Below, piece after piece: positions 20,463-29,820 of a stretch of DNA of 61,962 nt (positions within the stretch are counted from its first letter, which is position 1; each line of letters begins with the position of its first letter). The position numbers were made by a program, and so were the translations under genes. This stretch comes from an uncultured Flavobacteriaceae bacterium (GTDB lineage: Bacteria; Bacteroidota; Bacteroidia; Flavobacteriales; Flavobacteriaceae). The notes under the pieces are model-generated. The model was not told the origin of the DNA. It made no database searches and saw only the letters and a program-made list of their open reading frames with translations. The stretch spans positions 1 through 61,962 of the forward strand of contig CAJQLD010000016.1 in assembly GCA_905479095.1 (NCBI GenBank), in the 5' to 3' direction.

Positions 20463-22688
20463 TTAGAACCTAAAGTCTAAGCCTCCGTAGATCCCAAAAG
20501 GATGTCCTGGGCGTAATCCCGCGGGCACTTTAGCAACGGCATAGGTTTCATCTAAAAGATTTATCATTTTTGCAGTGATACTCAATGTTTTTGAAACATG
20601 GTATTTTCCTGCAAAATCGATGATAAAATTAGACGTAATACCATTAGAAGAGTTGACTGCATCTGCACTGGCCTCGGTCTTAAAGGCACCATTTAAACGG
20701 CCACTTAAGTTGAGCTCAAACTTCGCATGTTCTAAGGATATAGAGGTATTAAACTGATGTTTGGCAATATAAGGTAACTCGTCACCACTTTGAACTTCGC
20801 CCCACAAACCGTCATCACTTCCAAAACTATTTAAAAATTCAGTATCTGTAAACGTGTATCCAAAAGTAATAGGTAAGGCATAAGACGTGTTATTTTGGAG
20901 TAGGTCATAATTTAAAAGTAATTCAATCCCTTTCACACCCACTTCTCCAGCGTTAAATTGCTCTAATGATCCTGTGCCACCTGAAGCTGCTAAGTCACTT
21001 CCCAATAAGTTGCTGTAATCGTTATAAAACCCAACAACTTCTCCTCTCAATCCTTTGATATTGAACCTTGATCCAAGTTCGTAATTGATGCTTTCTTCGG
21101 ATTCTTGTCCAACCGTATTTCCAGGAGGTGAAAAGCCTTTATGTACACCACCAAATAATGAAGTTGAATTGTTTAATTTATAATTGAACCCAATTCCAGG
21201 AATAAAAATAGAAACTTTATTTTCTCGAGTCGAAAGATCACTTCCTGTTCTATCAAAATCATTTGATCCAAAATTATCTCTTCCTAACACGATATCTTCA
21301 TAACGTAACCCAGGAGTTATGGTCATATTATTAAATTTTAATTTATATAAAATAGACCCTGCAAATGCACTTGCTTTACTAATTCGATTGGCGTCACTTC
21401 CGGGAGTTCCAGCGGAAGTTAAATTCATCTGGCCATCCGTAATACTGTATCCATCTTTCCACTGAAAACGGTCTTCTTCATCATAATGATATCGTAAACC
21501 AATTTCAACATCATGAAATATAGTATTACTGTTCCAATGGAAGTCCAATTTAGTTTGAATTCCTTTTGATAAATACTTTCTATTGTTTGCTTTTAGAACT
21601 AATGCGTCCGCATTTGAATCTGAAGTCCCATTAATAATATTCATATAACTTGAGTAGTCCATAGGAGTTTCAAGTATTTTAGAAATTTTCTCTTTGTTGC
21701 CATCAAAAACTACATCATTCAGTTTGTACCAATTTCGTGAAAAATCGTTATGATAAGCATTGCTCGTAATTCTAAACACTTTAGAAATATCTATTTTATG
21801 GGTCATCATAAATTGAAGATGCTCATTAGTCATTTGATCTTTTTGAGACGCTGCATATCGATCGAATGGATTGGTCTTGAAATCTTCGGTAGTTAAACCA
21901 AGGTAGGTCACATTAGAAGTTTCCTCTGAATATTGAAATTTAAATTCTAGAGATTGTTTATATTTAGATTCTTGATTACTGTTAAGCCTTAACTTAGCCA
22001 CTACATCATTTTTATCAAAACCTGTATTGCCACCTTTCGGTACGTTTTTAAAGCCATCCGAGTTGTTATTTAGATATTCAACTAAATACCCAATATTGGT
22101 TTTAGAATCTCCTATTTTTAAGTGGGTTTGACTTGTATTGAAACTTCCATAATTTGTTTCGATACGCCCACTAAATTGGTTTGGTATTTGAGTGCTTACC
22201 AAATTTAGAGCACCACCTGTTGTAAAAGGTCCGTACTGTATTTGACTGCTTCCTTTTAAAATTTCTACAGCTTGCATCCTGGCAACTGAAGGAAAATAAT
22301 AGGCTGCAGGTGCACTGTAGGGTGCAGGTGCAATTAAGACGCCATCTTCCATGATAGATATTTTTGCACTACGCTCTGGAGAGGTTCCACGAAGGCTGAT
22401 GTTTGGACGTAAACCAAAACCATCTTCTTCATAAATATTCACCCCAGGTACCGAGCGCAAAACTCTATTAATATCAGAATGTGAAAATTTTTCTAATTCT
22501 TTTGGTGAAATATAGAATGACGATCCTGTCCTGTTTTTGGCTTCATATTTACTCCCAAAAATGACTTGTGAGTTAATAAAAACGGGTTCCAGTTTTTGTA
22601 AAGAGTCAACAGACGTTGTTTTCGTCAATTCTTGTGCGTTTAAACATCCTATAACTATTAAGGCGAGTGAGGTGATTGTATTCTTCAT
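20463..22688 (-). CDS. TonB-dependent receptor, FecA-like (probable siderophore or iron-chelate uptake)
   Basis: 741 residues. A signal peptide (cleavage likely after CLNA) is followed directly by a plug domain, without the carboxypeptidase-like domain of SusC receptors. The plug contains VLRSVPGVNIYEEDGFGLRP, NISLRGTSPERSAKISIMED and YSAPAAYYFPSVARMQAVEI, which resemble the FecA/ferric-citrate branch. A 22-strand barrel follows, ending in GHPFGIYGGLDFRF with a terminal Phe. It imports its ligand across the outer membrane using TonB energy; an iron chelate is the best guess, but the substrate is not proven. It is monocistronic, with a textbook promoter upstream on the minus strand and an AT-rich inverted repeat beside it. 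Confidence 0.9.
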   Translation of the reverse strand: MKNTITSLALIVIGCLNAQELTKTTSVDSLQKLEPVFINSQVIFGSKYEAKNRTGSSFYISPKELEKFSHSDINRVLRSVPGVNIYEEDGFGLRPNISLRGTSPERSAKISIMEDGVLIAPAPYSAPAAYYFPSVARMQAVEILKGSSQIQYGPFTTGGALNLVSTQIPNQFSGRIETNYGSFNTSQTHLKIGDSKTNIGYLVEYLNNNSDGFKNVPKGGNTGFDKNDVVAKLRLNSNQESKYKQSLEFKFQYSEETSNVTYLGLTTEDFKTNPFDRYAASQKDQMTNEHLQFMMTHKIDISKVFRITSNAYHNDFSRNWYKLNDVVFDGNKEKISKILETPMDYSSYMNIINGTSDSNADALVLKANNRKYLSKGIQTKLDFHWNSNTIFHDVEIGLRYHYDEEDRFQWKDGYSITDGQMNLTSAGTPGSDANRISKASAFAGSILYKLKFNNMTITPGLRYEDIVLGRDNFGSNDFDRTGSDLSTRENKVSIFIPGIGFNYKLNNSTSLFGGVHKGFSPPGNTVGQESEESINYELGSRFNIKGLRGEVVGFYNDYSNLLGSDLAASGGTGSLEQFNAGEVGVKGIELLLNYDLLQNNTSYALPITFGYTFTDTEFLNSFGSDDGLWGEVQSGDELPYIAKHQFNTSISLEHAKFELNLSGRLNGAFKTEASADAVNSSNGITSNFIIDFAGKYHVSKTLSITAKMINLLDETYAVAKVPAGLRPGHPFGIYGGLDFRF

Positions 22689-22728
22689 TTTATTTAGACT
22701 GATTAAAAATAAGGTTTAATTTCAGCCG

Positions 22729-22759
22729 CAAAGTTACAAACGAATTTTAGATTCACAAA
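22729..22759 (-). promoter_or_regulatory. Promoter of the FecA-like receptor (TTTG-N19-TAACTTTG)
   Basis: On the minus strand, -33 TTTG (22756-22759) and -7 TAACTTTG (22729-22736) are separated by 19 bases, an exact fit to the Bacteroidota primary sigma consensus. The start codon lies about 40 bases downstream. Confidence 0.8.
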
Positions 22760-22763
22760 GCTT

Positions 22764-22776
22764 ATTTAGAATAAAT
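22764..22776. promoter_or_regulatory. AT-rich inverted repeat next to receptor promoter (possible Fur-type operator)
   Basis: ATTTA-GAA-TAAAT is a 5+3+5 inverted repeat four bases upstream of the -33 element of the FecA-like receptor promoter. Iron-receptor genes are commonly Fur-controlled, and AT-rich palindromes of this kind are plausible sites, but the region is AT-rich and chance is possible. The rest of this 299-base divergent gap shows nothing else apart from the guaB -7 box. Confidence 0.3.
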
Positions 22777-22956
22777 AAACATAAAAAAATTAAAAGATTG
22801 ATAAAGAGTTGTTTAACGTGTAAAAAAAACATAAAAACATATCTATTATTTAATAAATGACCACATAAAAAGCGGAATTCCTGCAAATAATAAGAGGGCT
22901 AAATCTTTATTTTTTAAAAAACAGAACGATATCTACTATTCAAGTGAAAAAAGCCT

Positions 22957-22964
22957 TAAATTTG
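22957..22964 (+). promoter_or_regulatory. Candidate guaB -7 box TAAATTTG
   Basis: An exact TAnnTTTG match 23 bases before the guaB ATG. No clear TTG is seen at the expected -33 distance. Confidence 0.5.
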
Positions 22965-22987
22965 CTTGCAATTATAAGCTAATTGCT

Positions 22988-24460
22988 ATGAATGCACATC
23001 TATCCAAAATTGTCGGCGAAGGTCTTACTTACGACGACGTCCTTTTAATCCCAGCATATTCCGAAGTTTTACCACGTGACGTGAGTATTAAATCGAAATT
23101 CACTAAAAACATATCGTTGAACGTCCCTATTAGTTCTGCGGCAATGGATACGGTTACCGAAAGTAAAATGGCAATAGCCATGGCACGAGAAGGTGGAATA
23201 GGCGTGTTGCACAAAAATATGACCATAGAGCAACAAGCCATTAAAGTTCGAAAAGTTAAACGTGCCGAAAGTGGTATGATTATCGATCCAGTGACCCTCC
23301 CCTTGACAGCGACCGTGAGAGATGCTCAAATGAGTATGAAAGAACACAGTATTGGAGGAATTCCAATCATTGATAAAGAAGGCTATTTAAAAGGAATCGT
23401 CACCAATCGTGATTTAAGATTCGAAAAAGAAAGCGATCGTCTTATTACAGAAATCATGACTTCTGAAGATCTAGTAACCACTTCTGAAGGCACTTCTTTA
23501 CAACAAGCGGAAGTCATTCTTCAAAAGAAAAAAATTGAAAAATTACCAGTGGTCGATGCCGATTTTAAACTCGTTGGACTCATCACTTTTAGAGATATTA
23601 CGAAATTAACCCAGAAACCAATTTCCAATAAAGACCATTACGGTCGCTTACGAGTGGCTGCTGCTATTGGAGTGACCCAAGATGCAGTAGAACGGACGGC
23701 TGCTTTAGTAAAAGCAGGCGTTGATGCGGTTATTATTGATACCGCCCATGGACATACCAAAGGTGTGGTAGCTGTCTTAAAATCGATTAAATCAAAATTT
23801 CCTGACCTCGATGTGGTCGTTGGAAATATAGCCACAGCGGAAGCTGCTAAATATTTGGCCGATGCTGGAGCGGATGCTGTTAAAGTAGGAATAGGGCCGG
23901 GCTCAATCTGTACAACACGTGTTGTCGCAGGGGTTGGATTTCCACAATTTTCTGCCGTATTAGAAGTAGCTGCCGCACTAAAAGGATCTGGCGTTCCAGT
24001 CATTGCCGATGGAGGCATTCGATATACAGGCGATATTCCCAAAGCAATCGCCGCAGGTGCAGACTGTGTGATGTTAGGATCGCTGCTCGCTGGAACCAAA
24101 GAATCTCCAGGTGAAACCATTATTTATGAAGGTCGAAAATTCAAGTCTTATAGAGGAATGGGATCTGTAGAAGCCATGAAAGAAGGAAGTAAAGATCGTT
24201 ATTTTCAAGATGTTGAGGATGATATTAAAAAATTGGTTCCCGAAGGAATTGTTGGACGTGTGCCCTACAAAGGCGACCTTTATGAAAGTGTGCATCAATT
24301 TATTGGTGGACTTCGTGCTGGAATGGGCTATTGTGGCGCAAAAGACATTCAAACTCTAAAAGAAACAGGTCGATTTGTCAAAATCACTTCGTCAGGGATT
24401 AGCGAAAGTCACCCTCATAATGTGATGATTACTAAAGAATCGCCCAACTATTCGAGATAA
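22988..24460 (+). CDS. guaB: IMP dehydrogenase
   Basis: 490 residues. It oxidises IMP to XMP with NAD+, the first committed step of GMP synthesis. The (beta/alpha)8 barrel is interrupted by a CBS pair at about residues 95-205 ([29 protein letters not shown]). The catalytic loop [17 protein letters not shown] carries the nucleophilic Cys at residue 308. The IMP phosphate site [11 protein letters not shown] and the flap region with [10 protein letters not shown] and DRYFQD are intact, as is the C-terminal [15 protein letters not shown]. Length and domain order are standard. It is transcribed alone, divergently from the receptor gene; the next gene has its own promoter. Confidence 0.97.
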   Translation: MNAHLSKIVGEGLTYDDVLLIPAYSEVLPRDVSIKSKFTKNISLNVPISSAAMDTVTESKMAIAMAREGGIGVLHKNMTIEQQAIKVRKVKRAESGMIIDPVTLPLTATVRDAQMSMKEHSIGGIPIIDKEGYLKGIVTNRDLRFEKESDRLITEIMTSEDLVTTSEGTSLQQAEVILQKKKIEKLPVVDADFKLVGLITFRDITKLTQKPISNKDHYGRLRVAAAIGVTQDAVERTAALVKAGVDAVIIDTAHGHTKGVVAVLKSIKSKFPDLDVVVGNIATAEAAKYLADAGADAVKVGIGPGSICTTRVVAGVGFPQFSAVLEVAAALKGSGVPVIADGGIRYTGDIPKAIAAGADCVMLGSLLAGTKESPGETIIYEGRKFKSYRGMGSVEAMKEGSKDRYFQDVEDDIKKLVPEGIVGRVPYKGDLYESVHQFIGGLRAGMGYCGAKDIQTLKETGRFVKITSSGISESHPHNVMITKESPNYSR

Positions 24461-24494
24461 TAAATTGATTTTTTAAGACATCGGAATTATACAC

Positions 24495-24524
24495 TTGTAT
24501 TCTTCCTTATATTTAGTATTTTTG
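24495..24524 (+). promoter_or_regulatory. Promoter of the PPIase operon (TTG-N19-TATTTTTG)
   Basis: -33 TTG at 24495-24497 and -7 TATTTTTG at 24517-24524, with 19-base spacing, match the Bacteroidota consensus. The ATG is 20 bases downstream. Confidence 0.75.
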
Positions 24525-24544
24525 CTAGACTCAAAATTCATATC

Positions 24545-26485
24545 ATGCAAAAATATTTTATCTCATTAAGCATATTCTGCTTTTCATTTTTCATTTCAAA
24601 CGCACAAATTTCTGATAGCGATTCCCTACTTACAATTTCAAACCAAGCTGTTTTGGCGAATGAATTTGTCAGAGTTTACAATAAAAATTTAAACCTTGTA
24701 CAAGACGCTTCACAAAAGGATTTAGATTCGTATTTAGAATTATTTATTAATTACAAATTAAAATTAGTTGAAGCAAAAAATTTGGATTACGATAAAGATC
24801 CTACCTATTTAAAGGAATTTAGTTCTTATAAAAATCAACTAACAGACGCTTATTTAACAGATAAAAAAGTGACCGATGCTTTAGTTCGTGAAGCCTATGA
24901 GCGAACCAATAACGAAGTCAAAGCACAGCATATTTTAATATTAGTGGATGAGGTCGAAACCGATACTTTGGAAGCGTACTCAAAAATCGAAAAACTAAGA
25001 GAACGTTTTATAAACGAAGATTTTGAGTCCCTAAAAAAGGAACTCCACAATGGGAAATCTGTTTTTGTTGAAGATTTAGGCTATTTTTCTGCCTTTAAAA
25101 TGGTGTATAATTTTGAATCGGCGGCTTATTCGACCAAGGTCGGCGAAGTTTCTAGCCCATTTCGAACCCGATTTGGATTCCATATTGTAAAAGTTTTAGA
25201 AAAACGAAAGTCAAGAGGGCAGGCTGAGGTCGCTCATATTATGATTACAAACCAACAAAAAGACAGTACACTCGTCCCTAAAGATCGCATCCAAGAATTA
25301 CATCGATTATTGCTTCAAGGCGAAGACTTTTCAGAATTAGCAAAACAATTCTCAGATGATAAAAGCTCTTCAAGTCTTGGGGGTAAACTCAAACCATTTA
25401 AGTCTGGTCAAATCAATTCTGAAATTTTTGAAAACACTGCTTTTGGACTGACCAATAAAGAAGACATATCTCAACCAATACAAACTAAGTTTGGATGGCA
25501 CATCCTCAAACTTATAGATCGTAAATCGGTAGAACCTTTTGAATCCTTGAAACCTGAGCTAGAAACCCAAGTCGGAAAAGATTCGCGTTCTCAGCTTATA
25601 AAAGCTAAAATGCTTGAACAACTAATCGCGGACTACCAACTTTCAAATCAAAATCCTAATGCAGAAAACATTGAATCGAACCTTTCCTTTAATTCGACTC
25701 AAAACGTTTGGGAGTTTTCTAATAATTTTGATACAACTCAACCTTTTTTAACCATTCAAAATAAAACGTATGGTTCTCAAGACTTTTTGGAGTATTTGAA
25801 TAAAAATCAAAGAGCAGTTAAGAAAGATTGGCCAATAAATGTGATCGTTCAAAAACAATATGCTTCGTTTTTAGAACAATCGGTATTTCAATACAAAAGA
25901 GACAATCTTGAAAATGAAAATCAAGAATTTGCTAATATTATCAACGAATACAGGGAAGGATTGTTGTTATTTGAATTGATGCAAGATAAAATTTGGGATG
26001 GTGCTAAAAATGATAGCATCGGATTGCAAACGTTTTATAACGAAAACAAACAAAATTACGTTTGGCCTGATAGAATTGAGGGGTCGGTAGCACGTTCTAG
26101 TGATTCTAAATACATCAAAAAAGTATTGAAATACTGGAAAAATAACAAGACGAATCAAGTGATCGACGAAGCTCTTAATGAAGCACAACAAAACGTCATA
26201 TTTTCTAACGGCGAATTAGAAATAGGGCACTCTGCATTACCAAAAAGTTTTGAGTTCAAAACAGGACTTTCTAAAGTGATTAAGGAAAACGCTAACTATT
26301 ACGTTGTCAATGTGACCGAATTAAAGCCTTCAATTCAAAAAACATTCGAGGAAGCTAAAGGGCAACTGATTTCTGATTATCAAACCGAATTAGAATTGAA
26401 ATGGATTCAAGAATTGCGCTCTAAATACACTGTTAAAGTTAACCAAGACGTATTATCGAAAGTGAAATTATTAATCTCAAATTAA
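24545..26485 (+). CDS. Periplasmic parvulin-type peptidyl-prolyl isomerase with two rotamase domains
   Basis: 646 residues with a signal peptide ending at SNAQ. After an N-terminal helical region (~20-120) come two PpiC/rotamase domains: roughly 125-220 (AQHILILVDE ... RFGFHIVKVLEKR) and 228-330 (VAHIMITNQQ ... LGGKLKPF ... KFGWHILKLIDRK). A long C-terminal half (~340-646) has no recognised domain. It resembles the SurA/PpiD folding factors that escort outer-membrane proteins. It is the first of three adjacent genes of this type: the next starts one base after this stop, and the third overlaps that one, so they form an operon. A role in folding outer-membrane or T9SS cargo is inference. Confidence 0.87.
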   Translation: MQKYFISLSIFCFSFFISNAQISDSDSLLTISNQAVLANEFVRVYNKNLNLVQDASQKDLDSYLELFINYKLKLVEAKNLDYDKDPTYLKEFSSYKNQLTDAYLTDKKVTDALVREAYERTNNEVKAQHILILVDEVETDTLEAYSKIEKLRERFINEDFESLKKELHNGKSVFVEDLGYFSAFKMVYNFESAAYSTKVGEVSSPFRTRFGFHIVKVLEKRKSRGQAEVAHIMITNQQKDSTLVPKDRIQELHRLLLQGEDFSELAKQFSDDKSSSSLGGKLKPFKSGQINSEIFENTAFGLTNKEDISQPIQTKFGWHILKLIDRKSVEPFESLKPELETQVGKDSRSQLIKAKMLEQLIADYQLSNQNPNAENIESNLSFNSTQNVWEFSNNFDTTQPFLTIQNKTYGSQDFLEYLNKNQRAVKKDWPINVIVQKQYASFLEQSVFQYKRDNLENENQEFANIINEYREGLLLFELMQDKIWDGAKNDSIGLQTFYNENKQNYVWPDRIEGSVARSSDSKYIKKVLKYWKNNKTNQVIDEALNEAQQNVIFSNGELEIGHSALPKSFEFKTGLSKVIKENANYYVVNVTELKPSIQKTFEEAKGQLISDYQTELELKWIQELRSKYTVKVNQDVLSKVKLLISN

Positions 26486-26486
26486 T

Positions 26487-27332
26487 TTGAAATATATCAT
26501 TGGTCTTAGCTGTTTATTTTTTTTGGGTTGTCATAACCCCAAAAGGAATAGTGAAGAAATTCTGTTAGCTCGAGTTAATGATGCTTTTTTTTACAAATCA
26601 GATATTGATTTTCGTTTTATGGAAGGCCTTTCAAAAGAAGATAGTCTTTTTCAAGTACAAACATTGATCAATAATTGGGCCACCAAACAATTACTAATTG
26701 ATGGTGCCGTTTTAAACTTGGGACAAGAAACTCAACAAGAATTTGAACAACTCGTTCAACAATATAAAAGTGATTTATACACATCTTCTTATTTAGAAGC
26801 TTTGGTTAAAAAAAACATTGACACTAAGATTTCTGAATTAGAATTGAAAACTATCTATGATCAAAATAGAGAACTTTTTATTTTAAAAGAAGATCTAGTC
26901 AAACTACGTTATATCAATGTGAATGCCTCGGTCTCAAATATCAAAGAAGTTACCAAGCGATTCAAACGGTTTAATAATGAGGATAAAATCATATTAGATT
27001 CTATTTCGTTAGAGTATACTTCTTATTTTTTGAATGATTCAACATGGATAAAATCAGATTTAGCAATTTCTAAAATAAAACCATTACAACTAGGGTTTAA
27101 TCGGTTACTGTTAAAAAAACCTAATTTTGTACAACTCAAAGATTCTTTAGGCCTATATTTGATGCGGATAAATACGTATCTCGAACGTGGCAATTTAGCT
27201 CCTTTAGAATATGTTTTACCAACCTTAAAACAAATAGTAATTAATAAACGAAAGCTGAAACTTATCAAACAGCTAAAAAGTGATATTGTCAATGATGCCA
27301 TTAAAAATAAAAAATTTGAAATTTATAATTAA
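26487..27332 (+). CDS. SurA-like lipoprotein lacking a recognisable rotamase domain
   Basis: 281 residues. The start is TTG, one base after the previous stop; it is chosen because it gives a compact lipoprotein signal, MKYIIGLSCLFFLGC, with lipobox LFFLGC, and no ATG lies in that stretch. After the lipidated Cys, residues ~25-140 look like a SurA N-terminal chaperone region (LARVNDAFFYKSDIDFRF ... LINNWATKQLLIDGAV ... YKSDLYTSSYLEALV). The usual (H)ILI/GxG/FGYHI rotamase landmarks are not seen in the remainder. It is probably a periplasm-facing chaperone working with its neighbours. Exact function unknown; it appears intact, not truncated by frameshift, because both ends are well formed. Confidence 0.75.
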   Translation: MKYIIGLSCLFFLGCHNPKRNSEEILLARVNDAFFYKSDIDFRFMEGLSKEDSLFQVQTLINNWATKQLLIDGAVLNLGQETQQEFEQLVQQYKSDLYTSSYLEALVKKNIDTKISELELKTIYDQNRELFILKEDLVKLRYINVNASVSNIKEVTKRFKRFNNEDKIILDSISLEYTSYFLNDSTWIKSDLAISKIKPLQLGFNRLLLKKPNFVQLKDSLGLYLMRINTYLERGNLAPLEYVLPTLKQIVINKRKLKLIKQLKSDIVNDAIKNKKFEIYN

Positions 27333-28731
27333 GTCTTACGTCTTAGCGTTTTGTTTTTTGACGTCTTTCTCTTCATTTTCACAAGAAATTATTGAAGACG
27401 AAAAAGTCGAAACCCCACAGCCAACCGTGGTCGATTCTGTTCAACGTATCAAATTAGATGGTGTGAATGCAGTGATTGGAGATTTTGTAATTCTTAACTC
27501 CGATATCGATAAACAATTCACCCAACTAGAAGCCGGTGGGATATCTATAGAAGACATTTCTCGCTGTCAATTATTTGGTAAGCTTTTAGAAGATAAGCTC
27601 TATATGCACCATGCAATTCAAGACAGTCTTGAAGTGAGTGATGTTGAAATTAAATCCTATGTCGACCAGCAATTACAAGGCTTTGCAGAGCAAATTGGAT
27701 CCATGGAAAAGTTGGTTGCTTATTATAAAAAATCATCTGAAAAACAACTTAGAGATGATATGTTTGAGCTGAATAAAAACAATAAATTAGCGGCGCTGAT
27801 GCAACAAAAAATTGTCGAAGAGATCGAAGTGACTCCAGAAGAAGTTCGTCAGTTTTTTAATACCATTCCAGAAGACCAACGCCCGCTTTTTGGAACCGAA
27901 ATGCGAGTAGCTCAAATTGTAGTGATCCCTAAAACAACTAAAGTTGAAGTTGATAAAGTCATCAATCGTCTCAAAGAATTTAGAGCTGATGTCTTAGATA
28001 ATGGTGCCAGTTTCACCACCAAAGCCGTGCTTTATACCGAAGACCCAGGGTCTAAACGAACTGGTGGAAAATACACTCTCAATAGGAAACGCCCTGTAAT
28101 GGCCAAAGAATTTAGGGAAGTTGCATTTTCACTTCAGGAAGGTGAAGTTTCGGAGCCTTTTAAAACCGATTTTGGGTATCATATCATTCAACTCGAAAAA
28201 ATTAGAGGCCAAGAATATGATGTAAGACATATATTATTACGTCCCAAAACAACTGCCGATGCGGTTCAAGATGCCAAAGAAAAACTAGAAAAAGTTAGAA
28301 AAAGTATTGTCGCAGGTGATATTACTTTTGAAGATGCAGCTAAAGAAGCGAGTGACGAAAAAGAAACTAAATTTGATGGGGGGCAGCTACGAAATCCAGA
28401 AACACAAGACTATAATTTCGAACTTACAAAAATGGATCCAGAGTTGTACTCGCAAATCCAAAACCTAAAAGACAACGAGGTAAGTCCTGTTTTAAATGAT
28501 GAAGATCGTATCAATCCAATCAAATTTAAAATCGTTACAGTGACTGGTAGAGTTGATGAGCATGAGGCGAATTTTGCTCAAGATTACCTTAAAATTAAAG
28601 CACTAGCACTTCAAGAAAAACAATTAAATGCCATCGCAAAGTGGCAAGAAGAAAAAATACTAGATACCTATATTAAAATTAACGGTGCGCTTCGCGACTG
28701 TGACTTTAATAACAATTGGTTTAAAAATTAA
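27295..28731 (+). CDS. SurA-type periplasmic chaperone/peptidyl-prolyl isomerase
   Basis: About 478 residues, depending on start. The frame opens at GTG 27280. ATG at 27292 or 27295, or TTG at 27316 (giving MKFIIKSYVLAFCFLTSFSS, a cleaner signal peptide), are all possible, and all overlap the previous gene. I use 27295. A SurA_N-like region (VNAVIGDFVILNSDIDKQF) is followed by two rotamase domains at about residues 200-300 (RVAQIVVIPKT ... TGGKYTLNRKRPVM ... DFGYHIIQLEKI) and 310-415 (YDVRHILLRPKT ... DGGQLRNPE). It should assist folding of outer-membrane beta-barrels in the periplasm. A short C-terminal helix follows the second rotamase domain, as in SurA. Confidence 0.88.
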   Translation: MPLKIKNLKFIIKSYVLAFCFLTSFSSFSQEIIEDEKVETPQPTVVDSVQRIKLDGVNAVIGDFVILNSDIDKQFTQLEAGGISIEDISRCQLFGKLLEDKLYMHHAIQDSLEVSDVEIKSYVDQQLQGFAEQIGSMEKLVAYYKKSSEKQLRDDMFELNKNNKLAALMQQKIVEEIEVTPEEVRQFFNTIPEDQRPLFGTEMRVAQIVVIPKTTKVEVDKVINRLKEFRADVLDNGASFTTKAVLYTEDPGSKRTGGKYTLNRKRPVMAKEFREVAFSLQEGEVSEPFKTDFGYHIIQLEKIRGQEYDVRHILLRPKTTADAVQDAKEKLEKVRKSIVAGDITFEDAAKEASDEKETKFDGGQLRNPETQDYNFELTKMDPELYSQIQNLKDNEVSPVLNDEDRINPIKFKIVTVTGRVDEHEANFAQDYLKIKALALQEKQLNAIAKWQEEKILDTYIKINGALRDCDFNNNWFKN

Positions 28732-28742
28732 ATAGTTACAAG

Positions 28743-29696
28743 ATGTCAGATGTTGAGTCTTTAAAAGAATTGCTTAAAAAATACCAGACTTTAAAACAAG
28801 AAATTTCTAAAGTCATTGTAGGTCAAGACGCTGTTATTGAGCAAATTTTAATTTCGATATTTTCAGGTGGTCACTCCTTATTGGTTGGCGTCCCTGGATT
28901 GGCTAAAACCCTCATGGTAAACACAATTTCGAAAGCCCTTGGGTTAGATTTTAAACGCATTCAATTCACACCCGATTTAATGCCGAGTGATATTTTAGGC
29001 AGTGAAATATTAGATAACGATCGTCAATTCAAATTCATAAAAGGTCCTATTTTTTCAAATATCATCTTGGCCGATGAAATTAACCGTACTCCACCAAAAA
29101 CCCAAGCAGCGCTTTTAGAAGCGATGCAAGAGCGGTCGGTGACTGTTGCAGGGCACCATTATAAACTCGATGCGCCTTACTTTGTATTGGCAACTCAAAA
29201 CCCCATTGAACAAGAGGGGACCTACCCGTTGCCTGAAGCTCAGTTAGATCGTTTCATGTTCTCAATTAACCTTACTTATCCAAGTTTTGAAGAAGAAGTA
29301 CAAGTTGTTAAATTAACAACTTCGAGCGCACAGTCTGATGTTGAGGTTGTTTTTTCTGCGAATGAAATTTTGGAATTTCAGGCACTTATTCGAAAAATTC
29401 CAGTGGCTGATAATGTAATTGAATATGCAGTTAAAATGGTTGGTAAAACCCGTCCAAATTCTTCTGAAGCACTTCCACTAATTAAGCAGTATGTGGATTG
29501 GGGTGCAGGTCCTAGAGCGTCGCAAAATCTAATATTAGCCGCCAAAACTTTTTCCGTTATTAAAGGGAAATTTTCTCCAGACATCGAAGATGTGCAAGCC
29601 GTTGCCATTAGTATTCTTCGTCACAGAATTATCAAAAACTATAAGGCAGAAGCCGATGGTATTTCAGTAGAGACCATTATTGAAAGTTTATTCTAA
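28743..29696 (+). CDS. MoxR-family AAA+ ATPase
   Basis: 317 residues. A Walker A loop GVPGLAKT (around residue 45), Walker B IILADEINRTPPKTQAALLE, a sensor region ATQNPIEQEGTYPLPEAQLD and a C-terminal lid place it firmly in the MoxR/AAA_3 family. MoxR proteins are chaperone-like ATPases that usually work with von Willebrand A-domain proteins; such partners (DUF58, BatA/B) are normally adjacent but are not found here, because the next gene is aconitase after a 189-base gap. It starts 11 bases after the SurA-like stop and so probably belongs to that operon, hinting at a role in envelope protein quality control (inference). Confidence 0.9.
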   Translation: MSDVESLKELLKKYQTLKQEISKVIVGQDAVIEQILISIFSGGHSLLVGVPGLAKTLMVNTISKALGLDFKRIQFTPDLMPSDILGSEILDNDRQFKFIKGPIFSNIILADEINRTPPKTQAALLEAMQERSVTVAGHHYKLDAPYFVLATQNPIEQEGTYPLPEAQLDRFMFSINLTYPSFEEEVQVVKLTTSSAQSDVEVVFSANEILEFQALIRKIPVADNVIEYAVKMVGKTRPNSSEALPLIKQYVDWGAGPRASQNLILAAKTFSVIKGKFSPDIEDVQAVAISILRHRIIKNYKAEADGISVETIIESLF

Positions 29697-29820
29697 ACGT
29701 AGTATTATCTATTTTTTTGTAATTTAAAGTCTTTTTATCTGATAATAATTTATTTTTTTAAACTGAATTCAGGTTTTAATTAAATTATATTCATAAACTC
29801 GTCTTATTCACTTTTTAATT

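Noticed and set aside
23638-24120. 160-residue minus-strand open frame within guaB
   Set aside because: It overlaps a full-length, clearly real IMP dehydrogenase and resembles nothing.
26487-27332. Frameshifted remnant of a SurA gene
   Set aside because: It has a proper lipoprotein signal and a clean stop, and is tightly coupled to both neighbours, so a complete, specialised protein is more likely.
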